NCBI GenBank assembly: GCA_009594865.1
Contig: VOPT01000004.1
Location: forward strand, 57,455-121,454
Direction: 5' to 3'
From: Nitrospira sp.
Lineage (GTDB): Bacteria; Nitrospirota; Nitrospiria; Nitrospirales; Nitrospiraceae
DNA: 64,000 nt
Shown here: positions 1 to 8,063 of the stretch, piece after piece
How positions within the stretch are numbered: position 1 is the first letter of the stretch
Layout: each line of letters opens with the position of its first letter
Notes under the pieces: model-generated
The model's database searches: none
What the model was told of the DNA's origin: nothing
What the model saw: the letters and a program-made list of their open reading frames with translations, nothing else
Made by a program: the position numbers and the translations under genes

Positions 1-1892
1 TGCAGAATGTCGTCCATCAGTGGATGCAGCGGCTCATACGGATGGCCATGAGTCCGCCGGACAAAGTCATGCACGAAGGTGATGGCTGCCGGCCGCACGA
101 GCGACGAGACCATGACAAGATATTCGAAGACGTCCGCCACGGCGAGCCGGTCCGGCGGCATGCCGCGCCATAATTTTCTCAGCAGGAGGCGGGTCGCCGG
201 CGATTCGATATAGAAGCAGCCGATCGTGTCACCGCGCCGGATCAGGTCTTGCGTCGCGTCATCGTGCAGCGGATCCCAGCTCGCATACTCGATCGTGCGA
301 CCGGTGTGGCGCACAATGGCTTCGAGCGCGTCGCGGATGACTGCCAGCGATCGGTTGCCCAAGAGGTCGATCTTGACGAGGCCCGCCTCCTCCGCTTGAT
401 CCTTCTCCCATTGAATAACCGGCAGCCCCTTGGCGGTGAACTCGACCGGCACGTACCGACGGATTTCATCCGGCACGATGACGACTCCCCCGCAATGCAT
501 GGAGAGATGACGGAAATGGTTCTGCGCCCGTAACGCCTGTTCGAGGATCTCGGGCCACGGTGCTTTCAGCCGCAAGGTCTGGGAGAGCCGGCTGAGCCAT
601 TGCTCCGGGGTCGGCGGGGCGGAGAAGTTCAGCACCGCTTGCTGGCGAGAGACCCGCGCGGACATGACGCTGATTTCATCGGCCGGCATGCCATAGACCT
701 TGGCCGTTTCGCGGATGGCCGCGCGAAGCCCCAGACTGTTTTGATTCGCCACCATCGCCGCCTGCCGCGCGCCGTATTGCTGAAACACCCAGTTCAAGAC
801 GCCATCGCGTTTGTCCCACGGAAAATCGATGTCGATGTCGGGCGGATCTTTCCGACCGGGGTTCAGAAATCGCTCGAAGAACAAGTGGTGTTGAAGCGGA
901 TCCACGTGCGTAATCTTGAGGCAATAGGAGACGATCGAGGCGGCCACCGAGCCGCGGCCACAGGTGAGTGGCTCCTGCGTCAGAATTTCTTTGACGATCA
1001 GAAAGTAATGCGCGAAGTGTTGTGCACGGATCACCGCAAGTTCCTTTTCGATGCGCGCGCGGACTTCTGCCGAGACCACACCATAGCGTTCCTGCGCCCC
1101 GGCATAGGTCTTATCTTTGAGGGTCAGGAACGCGTCGTGGTCGCTGAGCCGGCGAAAAGCCGGAAAGATCGTCTCGCCGAAACGCCAGTCACTGTGACAG
1201 GCCGCGGCGATGCGCAGGCTGTTGTCCAGCGCCTCCGGGACATGCGGGAACGCCGCCACCATCCGCTCAGGCGGCACCAGCCATTGCTGTGGGCTGCAGC
1301 AAGCTTCTCGCGGCAACCGGGAGAATGTCTGATTGAGCGCGATGGCGCGCAAGAGGCGATGCGTCGCGAAGTCGTCGGCTCGAGCAAAATACACGCGGTT
1401 GGTGGCGACGGAAGGCACGCCGATGCGACGACTCATCTCGAGCGTCTGGTGCATGGCAGGTCCCGGCGTCAATTCGACGTACAGGTCCTGTCGGTCATCC
1501 GCCGACCAGGCTTCGAGAGCGGCTCGGTCGTCGGTGGCAATGATCAAGCCGTCGCGATAACGCGCCACGGCCTCGATGAAGGCGCACGACGGTTCGCAAT
1601 GGCGTTCGGAGAGCAGGCGGCACAGGTTGGCATACCCGCCGGGAGTTTTGGCCCATAGCAGGGCGCGGTGGGCCTCGGTCGTCAATTCCGCGCCGAGGAT
1701 CGGCCGTAGGCCTTCATGTCTCGCCTCTTCGATGAATCGAATGGCTCCATAGAGGCCATTCGTGTCGGTGACGGCCAGTGCGTCGAGTCCTTGCCGTTTC
1801 GCCGCCCGGCACAATGTTTCCAACGACGATACGCCGCGCATGGCTGAATAGTCCGAGTGGACGTGCAGGTGCACGAAGGGCGTGGTGGTCAT
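1..1892 (-). CDS. dnaE2: Error-prone DNA polymerase, DnaE2-type alpha subunit (partial, C-terminus beyond left edge)
   Basis: The leftward frame starts at the ATG at 1892 and stays open to the window edge, giving about 630 N-terminal residues. The N-terminus is a PHP domain with the HLHVHSDYSAMRG metal-site motif. The polymerase core follows, with the catalytic aspartates in PDIDIDFPWDKRD near residue 350, so the visible part looks active. The ATG overlaps the stop of the imuB-like gene (ATGA), which implies translational coupling. DnaE2 with ImuB forms the SOS-induced translesion 'mutasome' in bacteria that lack UmuDC, and that pairing is why I call DnaE2 rather than the replicative DnaE. 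The C-terminal OB and tau-binding regions are not visible. Confidence 0.9.
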   Translation of the reverse strand, partial: MTTTPFVHLHVHSDYSAMRGVSSLETLCRAAKRQGLDALAVTDTNGLYGAIRFIEEARHEGLRPILGAELTTEAHRALLWAKTPGGYANLCRLLSERHCEPSCAFIEAVARYRDGLIIATDDRAALEAWSADDRQDLYVELTPGPAMHQTLEMSRRIGVPSVATNRVYFARADDFATHRLLRAIALNQTFSRLPREACCSPQQWLVPPERMVAAFPHVPEALDNSLRIAAACHSDWRFGETIFPAFRRLSDHDAFLTLKDKTYAGAQERYGVVSAEVRARIEKELAVIRAQHFAHYFLIVKEILTQEPLTCGRGSVAASIVSYCLKITHVDPLQHHLFFERFLNPGRKDPPDIDIDFPWDKRDGVLNWVFQQYGARQAAMVANQNSLGLRAAIRETAKVYGMPADEISVMSARVSRQQAVLNFSAPPTPEQWLSRLSQTLRLKAPWPEILEQALRAQNHFRHLSMHCGGVVIVPDEIRRYVPVEFTAKGLPVIQWEKDQAEEAGLVKIDLLGNRSLAVIRDALEAIVRHTGRTIEYASWDPLHDDATQDLIRRGDTIGCFYIESPATRLLLRKLWRGMPPDRLAVADVFEYLVMVSSLVRPAAITFVHDFVRRTHGHPYEPLHPLMDDIL

Positions 1893-3070
1893 GGCAAGGC
1901 CTTTCCCCATGCGATCGCCCGTTCGCCGAATTTTGCGCGAATCGCATCGAGGACAAGGGAGATTCGATGGGGCACCGGCTGGACCGTCGTGGCCGGTTCG
2001 TCGAACAGCCGCAATTGCTCGGCCAGCGGTTCCAGGCCATCGGCCCGCACGATGATTCGCTGGAGCCTCACACGGCGCCGGAAACATCGGGCAAAGAGCT
2101 GGACGAGCACGGGCTGGAGATCCGCTTCCCAATAGGTGCCGTGCGGCAAGATGTGCTGGGCCATGCGTTCGGCATGGTCGCTGTGGCGGAGCGTCAGCGA
2201 CAGGCGCGTGCAGACACGCCGCTGTTGCCGGAGCATGGCGCAGATCCGTTCGACCAGCAGTGACAGCCGTCCCAGGATGAGGTGATCGTCGATTTCGTCC
2301 GGATTGAGCGTGAGCGATTGTTCGATCAGTAGCTGTTCGACCGATGGACGGACGGGCGAATGGTCAATACCCATGGCCCAGTCATGCAGCACGACGGCAG
2401 CGGTCCCGAGCACTGCTTCCAGCTGGACCACTGACACGCCGACGATGGACCCCAAGGTTCTCAGATTCAGATCGTCCAGTCGGCGGAGAATGTGCGACGC
2501 CTGCATCCGGTTGAGTCCCGGCAGCAGCGTGGCAGGCAACGGCGCAAGAAAGGCTTGCTCTAAGCCGGAATAGATCGAACGCATCTGCGGTGGCTTCTCC
2601 AGCGTCGTCGCCGCCAGGTGCGACACCAGCTTGTTCGTGGCCACCCCTATGTGGCTGTGCCATCCCCATTTGCCCGTCAGTTCCCGTTCCAGGCGTGCGG
2701 CCGTATCAATGGGACGTCCGAAGAGTCGTTGTGTGCCGGTGAGGTCCAGAAAGAGCGAACCGGGTTGGATGGATTCCCACACAGGCGCAAAAGGCATGAT
2801 CGCCTGTTGCAATGCGCGATGTGCCGCCTGCGTTCTCGCCGAGTCCGGCGGGATCACACGAAGGCTGGGACACAATTGCCGGGCCAGTTCGACAGACATG
2901 CCTGGCAGGACACCATCGTCAATGGCCTCCTGCGAGACTTCCCGGACCAGGCTGCGCGGCGTATGGACCGGTGCCAGGGCGACCGGCCGGTGTCGCAACG
3001 ACGCTTCATGAGTCCGCGCGAGCACGATCTCGAACGACGGAATCTGGAGACAGACGATGTCGCGATGCAT
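1889..3070 (-). CDS. imuB: ImuB-like Y-family polymerase homologue, active site degenerate
   Basis: A 393-residue Y-family (DinB/UmuC fold) protein. The first catalytic Asp motif of the family (VDMDCFFA-like) reads CLQIPSFEIV here. The SxDE motif reads QPGSLFLDLTG, so the usual metal-binding acidic residues are missing and polymerase activity is unlikely. A beta-clamp binding motif QLRLF lies at residues 352-356. This combination is the hallmark of ImuB, a non-catalytic adaptor that recruits DnaE2 to the sliding clamp. It overlaps the polymerase gene by 4 bp. No imuA/recA-like gene lies upstream in this window. The ribosome-binding site is weak. A palindrome overlapping the promoter suggests damage-regulated expression. 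Confidence 0.85.
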   Translation of the reverse strand: MHRDIVCLQIPSFEIVLARTHEASLRHRPVALAPVHTPRSLVREVSQEAIDDGVLPGMSVELARQLCPSLRVIPPDSARTQAAHRALQQAIMPFAPVWESIQPGSLFLDLTGTQRLFGRPIDTAARLERELTGKWGWHSHIGVATNKLVSHLAATTLEKPPQMRSIYSGLEQAFLAPLPATLLPGLNRMQASHILRRLDDLNLRTLGSIVGVSVVQLEAVLGTAAVVLHDWAMGIDHSPVRPSVEQLLIEQSLTLNPDEIDDHLILGRLSLLVERICAMLRQQRRVCTRLSLTLRHSDHAERMAQHILPHGTYWEADLQPVLVQLFARCFRRRVRLQRIIVRADGLEPLAEQLRLFDEPATTVQPVPHRISLVLDAIRAKFGERAIAWGKALP

Positions 3071-3087
3071 GATGGTATCTTTTTGAG

Positions 3088-3125
3088 TGTAACCAATGGT
3101 TACATCGAAAGAGGCGCGGTGTCAA
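3088..3125 (-). promoter_or_regulatory. imuB promoter with palindromic operator (candidate LexA/SOS box)
   Basis: On the minus strand a TTGACA -35 (plus-strand 3120-3125) is followed after 17 bp by TAACCA as -10 (3097-3102). A perfect odd-centred 17-bp palindrome, TGTAACCAATGGTTACA, spans 3088-3104 and covers the -10. A repressor bound there would block the promoter. Placement before a mutasome operon makes an SOS repressor the obvious candidate; the identity of the protein is inference. Confidence 0.6.
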
Positions 3126-3258
3126 TGGTGCGGAAGAACCACCAGCATCTCAAAAGCAGGTGAGCGACGAACATGAACGTGGAGTGTCTGATGGCCGAAG
3201 GGAAGGAGGAGAGATAGGAGTCGTTCTGGCAGAACGTATTCTGTCAATTGAGAAGGAG

Positions 3259-3702
3259 CTACGGTTTTTTCGTTTCTTCGGCCGTGGGCGAACAATTCAT
3301 GCCGGCGAAGGGATTCAGCGGGTTTACACGCGGCGAGCAGCGTTGTGCTTCCGGTGCGGCCTTCTCCCCTCCTGCCTGTGAGCCGGTGGGCGGATGGGGT
3401 TGATCATTCGAGCCGAGTTGGTGCGGATTGGGCTGATGAATCGGCGAGACCGGCTGTGACGGCAGAAACGTGTTGGGTTGCAAGTCAGGCGGAGCTGCAG
3501 GCGCTTCTTCAACCGGTGGCGTGAAGCCGCCTGGAGGTGACGGTGATGGCGTCTTGACGACCGTGCACCTGCGTTTCCCCTTCGGCTGATCCGTCAGCAG
3601 AGTGCCGCCGTTCGGGCCTTCGCAGCTGTAAATCTTTGCGTCAACCGGGTTCGGGTGAACGAGAACGAGGAAGGCGAAGGGTAAGAGGTAGAGCCAGATC
3701 AT
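3259..3702 (-). CDS. Secreted proline-rich protein with DUF4124-like N-terminus
   Basis: 147 residues. A hydrophobic signal segment (about 1-22) is followed by KIYSCEGPNGGTLLTDQPKG, which resembles DUF4124 domains (IYxCxDxxGxxxxTDxP), then CTVV. The rest is low-complexity, rich in Pro, Ser, His and Gln. It probably acts in the periplasm or envelope; no enzymatic motif is visible. It lies upstream of imuB in the same direction but is separated by the imuB promoter, so it is probably its own unit. The function is unknown. Confidence 0.6.
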   Translation of the reverse strand: MIWLYLLPFAFLVLVHPNPVDAKIYSCEGPNGGTLLTDQPKGKRRCTVVKTPSPSPPGGFTPPVEEAPAAPPDLQPNTFLPSQPVSPIHQPNPHQLGSNDQPHPPTGSQAGGEKAAPEAQRCSPRVNPLNPFAGMNCSPTAEETKKP

Positions 3703-3831
3703 CGTCGAGGTCCCCGAACGGGATCAGAGGTGGATGATGGAGGGCGCTCGCGGCGGAACGTCCATAATCCCGACCGACTATAGGCGCGGAGCCGGAATGT
3801 GTCAATCAGCGAGAGCGGGCTCAGCGGGACA

Positions 3832-4185
3832 TCAGCCCGGTGAACGTCCCAGCCATTTCTTCATGAGGCCCAGCAGGCCGACCTCCGGCTCCGGCTGCCG
3901 GTCGGGATATTCGATCCAGAGTTCCTGCGAGCCGAGATACAGGCCGTCGCGGTAGCTCTGCTGGCTCCGCAATTGCGTATAGCCCTGCTCCTGCAACATC
4001 CGGATCATGTGTTGGAGCGCGTCAGCCGTGGTCGGCGCGTCGGGCGTGACCACCTGTGTGGATTCGTACCGCAACGTCGCCTGATAGCCGGAGGCCGTCC
4101 GCACCAGCTCCACGGGGCGATTGAACCCTCGCTCCCTGGCGTCGAACCCGGCGAGTTGGTGTTTCTCTCCAGCCGATTCCGGCAT
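3832..4185 (-). CDS. Hypothetical protein, last gene of the mrp operon
   Basis: 117 residues, soluble, no recognised motif. The middle is compatible with a small alpha/beta domain, and the tail is rich in Gly, Leu and Lys. It starts 5 bp after the stop of the preceding gene with AAGG just before the ATG, so it is translationally linked to that gene. Its position in a tight four-gene leftward operon with an Mrp-type ATPase and a Rieske protein suggests a role near iron-sulfur or redox chemistry, but that is context only. Confidence 0.6.
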   Translation of the reverse strand: MPESAGEKHQLAGFDARERGFNRPVELVRTASGYQATLRYESTQVVTPDAPTTADALQHMIRMLQEQGYTQLRSQQSYRDGLYLGSQELWIEYPDRQPEPEVGLLGLMKKWLGRSPG

Positions 4186-4190
4186 TGGCC

Positions 4191-4559
4191 TTACAACGCG
4201 CGATAGACGGCCAGCAGGTCGCTGAGCGCAATGGTCTTATTCTTGAGGATTACGCGTTCCGCCCCCAACACATCCAATGCGGCGACCTTTTCCGTTCCGC
4301 CCATCAGGCATTTGCTCCCGAGCGCCAGGACGCGTTCGCATTCCTTTTCGACCTTGCCCCTGACGACGGGATTCACCTTCAGGATGTCCACCATCTTGGC
4401 GCGGGTCTCGCCCAGATGTTTTTGGAGTTCCGCTTCGGGGTATTCCTTCCGCGCGGCTTCATCTTCACAGCGGTCGATGTACTGGGTCAGAAAAACATAG
4501 AGCCGCACGAAGGTTTCGGCGATCTCGATGTGTTTCGGGGGCAGCTGATTGTCCGCCAT
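4191..4559 (-). CDS. Hypothetical helical protein in the mrp operon
   Basis: 122 residues from the ATG at 4559 (MADNQLPP). GGAGG sits 5 bp upstream of that ATG, which favours it over the in-frame ATG four codons earlier. The sequence looks mostly helical and charged (FVRLYVFLTQYIDRCEDEAA), with two cysteines in the middle (KECERVLALGSKC) but no CxxC pair. I do not recognise the family. It lies between the Rieske gene and another small unknown gene, all co-directional and closely spaced. Confidence 0.65.
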   Translation of the reverse strand: MADNQLPPKHIEIAETFVRLYVFLTQYIDRCEDEAARKEYPEAELQKHLGETRAKMVDILKVNPVVRGKVEKECERVLALGSKCLMGGTEKVAALDVLGAERVILKNKTIALSDLLAVYRAL

Positions 4560-4632
4560 TGGATCCTCCATTCACTAAGGTATCGACATGATCATTATGC
4601 TGTGGCGACGTCGCGCGCGGCGCGTCCTTGCA

Positions 4633-4938
4633 TCACAGCCGGACTTTGATATCGGTGCCCTCGACCGTGACTTCATAGGCCTTCACCTTGGCCGACGGGT
4701 TATTGATGCAGGCGCCGGTTTTCACATTGAATTCCCAGTTGTGCCAGGGGCAGGCCACGACATCCCCGACCACATCGCCTTCGCCCAGCGGGCCGCCGCG
4801 GTGGACGCAGGTATTGTCGATGGCATAAAACGTCCCGTCCACGTTGAACACGGCGATGGCTTTTCCGTTCACCTCCGCGACCATGCCGGCTCCCGGCTTC
4901 ACATCGGCGGTTCCTGCGATTCTGATCAACTCGCCCAT
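4633..4938 (-). CDS. Rieske [2Fe-2S] ferredoxin-type protein
   Basis: 101 residues, almost entirely one Rieske domain. The cluster ligands are visible as C44-x-H46 (CVHRGGPLGEG) and C63-x2-H66 (CPWHNWEF). There is no signal peptide or membrane anchor, so it is a soluble cytoplasmic ferredoxin of the NirD/BphA3 type rather than the bc1 subunit. Such proteins pass single electrons to oxygenases or reductases; no partner oxygenase is adjacent. It follows the Mrp ATPase gene by 27 bp, which fits a link with cluster assembly or delivery. Confidence 0.9.
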   Translation of the reverse strand: MGELIRIAGTADVKPGAGMVAEVNGKAIAVFNVDGTFYAIDNTCVHRGGPLGEGDVVGDVVACPWHNWEFNVKTGACINNPSAKVKAYEVTVEGTDIKVRL

Positions 4939-4965
4939 ACATCCTCCCTGAGTGCGTCACTCGTC

Positions 4966-5862
4966 CTAGTCCGGCTTTCGATCGGCAGCCGGCCGTTTGA
5001 TTTTATCCAATAAACTTTCGATGCGGCTCTTAGTCGCCGACACGCCACCCGTTTGCAAGGCCGCGGCCAATTTGGCCGCGATCTCGCGAAAGGCCTGCGC
5101 CTGTGGGGAATCGGGTTTGGCGACCACGATCGGGTTGCCGGTATCGCCGCCAGCGCGAATGACAGGATCAATGGGAACCCGTCCGAGAAAAGGAATCCCC
5201 AGTTTTTCCGCCGCCCGCTCTCCGCCGCCATGGGAGAAAATTTCCGTTCGTTCGCCGCAATGGCCGCAGACGAAAAAGCTCATGTTCTCCACGATGCCGA
5301 GGAGCGGCACGTTCACCTTCTGAAACATCATCATGCCCTTGCGCACATCGTGCAACGCCACTTCCTGCGGCGTCGTGACCGTGACGGCGCCGGACAGCGG
5401 CACGAGCTGCGTCAGAGTGAGCTGCGCGTCTCCTGTTCCCGGCGGCAGGTCGATCAACAAATAGTCCAACTCGCCCCATAACACATCGCGGAACAGTTGC
5501 TGAATCGCCGTGTGTACCATGGGGCCGCGCCAGACGACGGCGGTGTCTTCCGGCACGAAAAATCCCATCGAGATCAGCTTGACGCCGTGGCTTTCCGCCG
5601 GCGCGATCTTGCCGTCTTTCTGCTCAGGGGTTTTCTCGACGCCCATCATCATCGGGATGTTGGGGCCATAGATATCGGCATCCAGCAAACCGACCTTGGC
5701 CCCGGTGAGCGCAAGGGCGACCGCGAGATTGACGGAGACCGTGGATTTACCGACACCGCCCTTGCCGCTGCTGACGGCGACGACGTGTTTGACTCCGGGA
5801 ATAATATTGGGTCGCGCGGCCGCTTCGTCCTGGTGCGGAGCGCCGCCTGGTTCTTCTGCCAT
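4966..5862 (-). CDS. mrp: Mrp/ApbC family iron-sulfur cluster carrier ATPase
   Basis: 298 residues from the ATG at 5862, chosen because GGAGGAGG lies 7 bp upstream; an in-frame ATG 18 codons earlier lacks one. The deviant Walker [10 protein letters not shown] (33-41) and a C-terminal CGHCGE pair identify the Mrp/NBP35 family, which binds and transfers [4Fe-4S] clusters. [11 protein letters not shown] is the expected downstream ATPase motif. The N-terminal DUF59/MIP18 domain of some Mrp proteins is absent. It is the first gene of a four-gene leftward operon with a Rieske protein. Confidence 0.9.
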   Translation of the reverse strand: MAEEPGGAPHQDEAAARPNIIPGVKHVVAVSSGKGGVGKSTVSVNLAVALALTGAKVGLLDADIYGPNIPMMMGVEKTPEQKDGKIAPAESHGVKLISMGFFVPEDTAVVWRGPMVHTAIQQLFRDVLWGELDYLLIDLPPGTGDAQLTLTQLVPLSGAVTVTTPQEVALHDVRKGMMMFQKVNVPLLGIVENMSFFVCGHCGERTEIFSHGGGERAAEKLGIPFLGRVPIDPVIRAGGDTGNPIVVAKPDSPQAQAFREIAAKLAAALQTGGVSATKSRIESLLDKIKRPAADRKPD

Positions 5863-6132
5863 AGTGATGCCTCCTCCACCCCGCAGGTCCGGTCGGATTA
5901 CGCGGGTTTCTCGCATATTAAGCTAACGTCGCGGCGAAAAGAAATGGGTCAGTAGGCGCAGAGCATGCGTAGGTAAAAGAGGTCCGCGATGCGAGAGGCC
6001 TACGCTGAGAGGGTGGTCAAAAAAGTGTGTTCAGCGGGGCCACACAGAGCGAAGGGCCGAGGCGGACCCGCAGGGGTGCGGTGAGGATCGTGGCGAGGCG
6101 AGCACCATGCTGGCCGGCGTTTTCACCGTCCG

Positions 6133-6966
6133 TTAGGTGCGTTCACGATGGAGGTTATAGGTCAGCCCCACCAGCGAGAGCGTGTAGATCAACCATTTGG
6201 ACGGATCGAAGTTGTACCATTTCGATCCATTCCGATAGTCGTGCGAATAGGTATGATGATAATTATGGTACCCCTCGCCGAAGCTGATGAAGGAAATGAG
6301 CCAGCTATCCCGGCTGCTGTCCTGCGTGCCGTGCGGTTGGGTGCCGACCATGTGGCAGAGCGAGTTGATGGTAAAGGTAGAGTTCAAGACCAAGACCGTC
6401 CGTAGCACGCCGGCGAGCAAGAAACACCCCAGGCCGCTCATGGCCCCGCCGTTCAGATAGCCTGCGACGAATGGCAACAAGAGACCCGAACCGACGATCA
6501 CCCAGTAATACCGGTGTTGCCACATAATGAGCGGATCGGTACGTAATTTCGCGGCGAACCGGTCTTCACGATACGGCGTATCGAAAAACAACCAACCGAC
6601 GTGGCTGTGCCAAAATCCTTTGCTCGCGTTGTAGGGATCGGCTTCCTCGTCCGTATGCGCGTGGTGGCGGATATGATCGGCGCACCAGAGCAAGGCGGAA
6701 TTCTGGACGGCCCATCCTCCCATGACCAGCAGGCAGATCTTGATCCAGCCACGGCTCTCGAAGCTGCGGTGCGTGATCATGCGGTGGTAGCCCACCGTGA
6801 TGCCCATGCCGGTGACGACGTAGAGGATGGCCAGCAGCGTCCAATCCAGCACGGTGTAGTCATAGAAGTAGGCGAAGAGCGGAACCCCGACGAAGGTCAG
6901 GATCGTGAGCGCAGTGAAGAGGGCTATGGTGCCCCAGCAGACGGATTGTGTGGTCGAGTCGGCCAT
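6133..6966 (-). CDS. Acyl-CoA/acyl-lipid delta-9-type fatty acid desaturase
   Basis: 277 residues with four or more hydrophobic membrane segments and the three histidine boxes of the membrane desaturases: HRMITH (61-66), HIRHHAH (98-104) and HNYHHT near residue 230. These bind the di-iron centre that inserts a double bond into acyl chains. Length and box spacing match bacterial stearoyl-CoA-desaturase-like enzymes. GGAG precedes the ATG closely. It stands alone and probably adjusts membrane fluidity. Neither electron donor nor substrate form can be told from the sequence. Confidence 0.9.
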   Translation of the reverse strand: MADSTTQSVCWGTIALFTALTILTFVGVPLFAYFYDYTVLDWTLLAILYVVTGMGITVGYHRMITHRSFESRGWIKICLLVMGGWAVQNSALLWCADHIRHHAHTDEEADPYNASKGFWHSHVGWLFFDTPYREDRFAAKLRTDPLIMWQHRYYWVIVGSGLLLPFVAGYLNGGAMSGLGCFLLAGVLRTVLVLNSTFTINSLCHMVGTQPHGTQDSSRDSWLISFISFGEGYHNYHHTYSHDYRNGSKWYNFDPSKWLIYTLSLVGLTYNLHRERT

Positions 6967-7205
6967 GGTACTCCTTCGGACCCTGTGCGCCAGCCATCGC
7001 CACAGTGCACCGCCATGCTAAGGGTATTGGTCAAGGCAAACGGCGCACTCTAACGGAGCGGCTGTCAGATTTTCAAGAGGAGAAGTGTGGTGGGTTGCCG
7101 CAAAACGCGGGCGCTGCATGGTCATGCGACATGGCGACGCGATCTTGCTCAGCCAGCATCAGCGAGTCAGGGCGCTGGATGGTCACCTCACCAACCCAGT
7201 CTGCG

Positions 7206-7754
7206 CTACCACCGTATGAAGGGCGCGGGATTGAAAGGATGCCTCAGCACCCAGGCCCCGCCTGCTTTAAGAAGAAATCTATGAAAACCATGATTGGGAA
7301 TGTGCTGTTTCACGCGCCTGATGTACGATCGCGGAATCCCACCACTGAACAGGCCCAACGACACATCAACCAGATCGCCTTTGCGAAACACTTCCACAAG
7401 AGGGTAGCGGCGATCTGGGTAAGCGCGCACTTTGTGGTGCATGCCGATCATGAGGGCGATTTCTTCAGCCCACTCCTGTCGCCCTGAATTGGACAGATAT
7501 TGGGCGGCATGAGAAATTGAAGGTGGGAGGTAATCCAGCGTGCGATCAGACCACAGACCACTATCGTGAAAGCAGGCCGCGATGGCTAGCTTTGTCTTCT
7601 CCTCTTCGGTGCAGGGATGTAGTGCCAGGCAGAAATTGAACAGGCGGTACACATGCCCCTTATATCCCAGGTAGTCCTCCCCGATCAGCCCGGCCCATTG
7701 CTCAAGAATTGTTTCGATCAGCTCGTGCGTTGTCTCGATCCGCATAGGGCTCAT
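7206..7754 (-). CDS. HD-domain protein (putative metal-dependent phosphohydrolase)
   Basis: 182 residues. H34 in KGHVYR and the H63-D64 pair in CFHDSGLW give the HD signature, followed by further histidines (HAAQYL, MHHK) that could complete the metal site. HD proteins hydrolyse phosphate esters, often nucleotides or signalling nucleotides; the substrate here cannot be named. The start is uncertain: ATG codons at 7754 and 7745 both lack a clear Shine-Dalgarno. It appears to be a single-gene unit. Confidence 0.7.
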   Translation of the reverse strand: MSPMRIETTHELIETILEQWAGLIGEDYLGYKGHVYRLFNFCLALHPCTEEEKTKLAIAACFHDSGLWSDRTLDYLPPSISHAAQYLSNSGRQEWAEEIALMIGMHHKVRAYPDRRYPLVEVFRKGDLVDVSLGLFSGGIPRSYIRRVKQHIPNHGFHRFLLKAGGAWVLRHPFNPAPFIRW

Positions 7755-8063
7755 GGCTGGGAAACGTTGAGAGCGAATCTACGACCGGTGTCTCCAGATG
7801 GCCGTGAGATAAGGGGGCGATTCTAGCATGTTAGGGGGAATGTACAAGGAATCAGCCCATGCCTATGCAGCCTGGATCGGAGATGCCCTCTACCGGTACT
7901 GATACCCATGGTCTGCATGATCACCTGCGAGACTGTCATAAGATTTATTACCTGCTGACTGGAAGATTTCTGTGCGAGGCAGGCAATCGCGATCAAATAT
8001 TCACGCCCTGCTGCGCGGTGTATACTGCAGGAAAGAGCTCTTCACGTCGTCCGGGAGGCCCAC
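7755..8063. other. Intergenic region between divergent genes, with candidate putA -10
   Basis: About 310 bp between the HD gene and putA with no supported coding frame. A good -10 hexamer TATACT lies at 8021-8026, roughly 40 bp before the putA ATG, with only a poor -35 (TTCACG or TATTCA) at plausible spacing. GGGAGG precedes the putA start. Nothing else is recognised. Confidence 0.45.

Noticed and set aside
5863..6132. Gap upstream of mrp checked for a repeat element or small RNA
   Set aside because: Purine-rich but without a repeated unit, strong hairpin or coding frame that I could support.
7000..7205. Gap between the desaturase and HD genes checked for RNA genes
   Set aside because: No tRNA arms, riboswitch core or stable hairpin found by eye.
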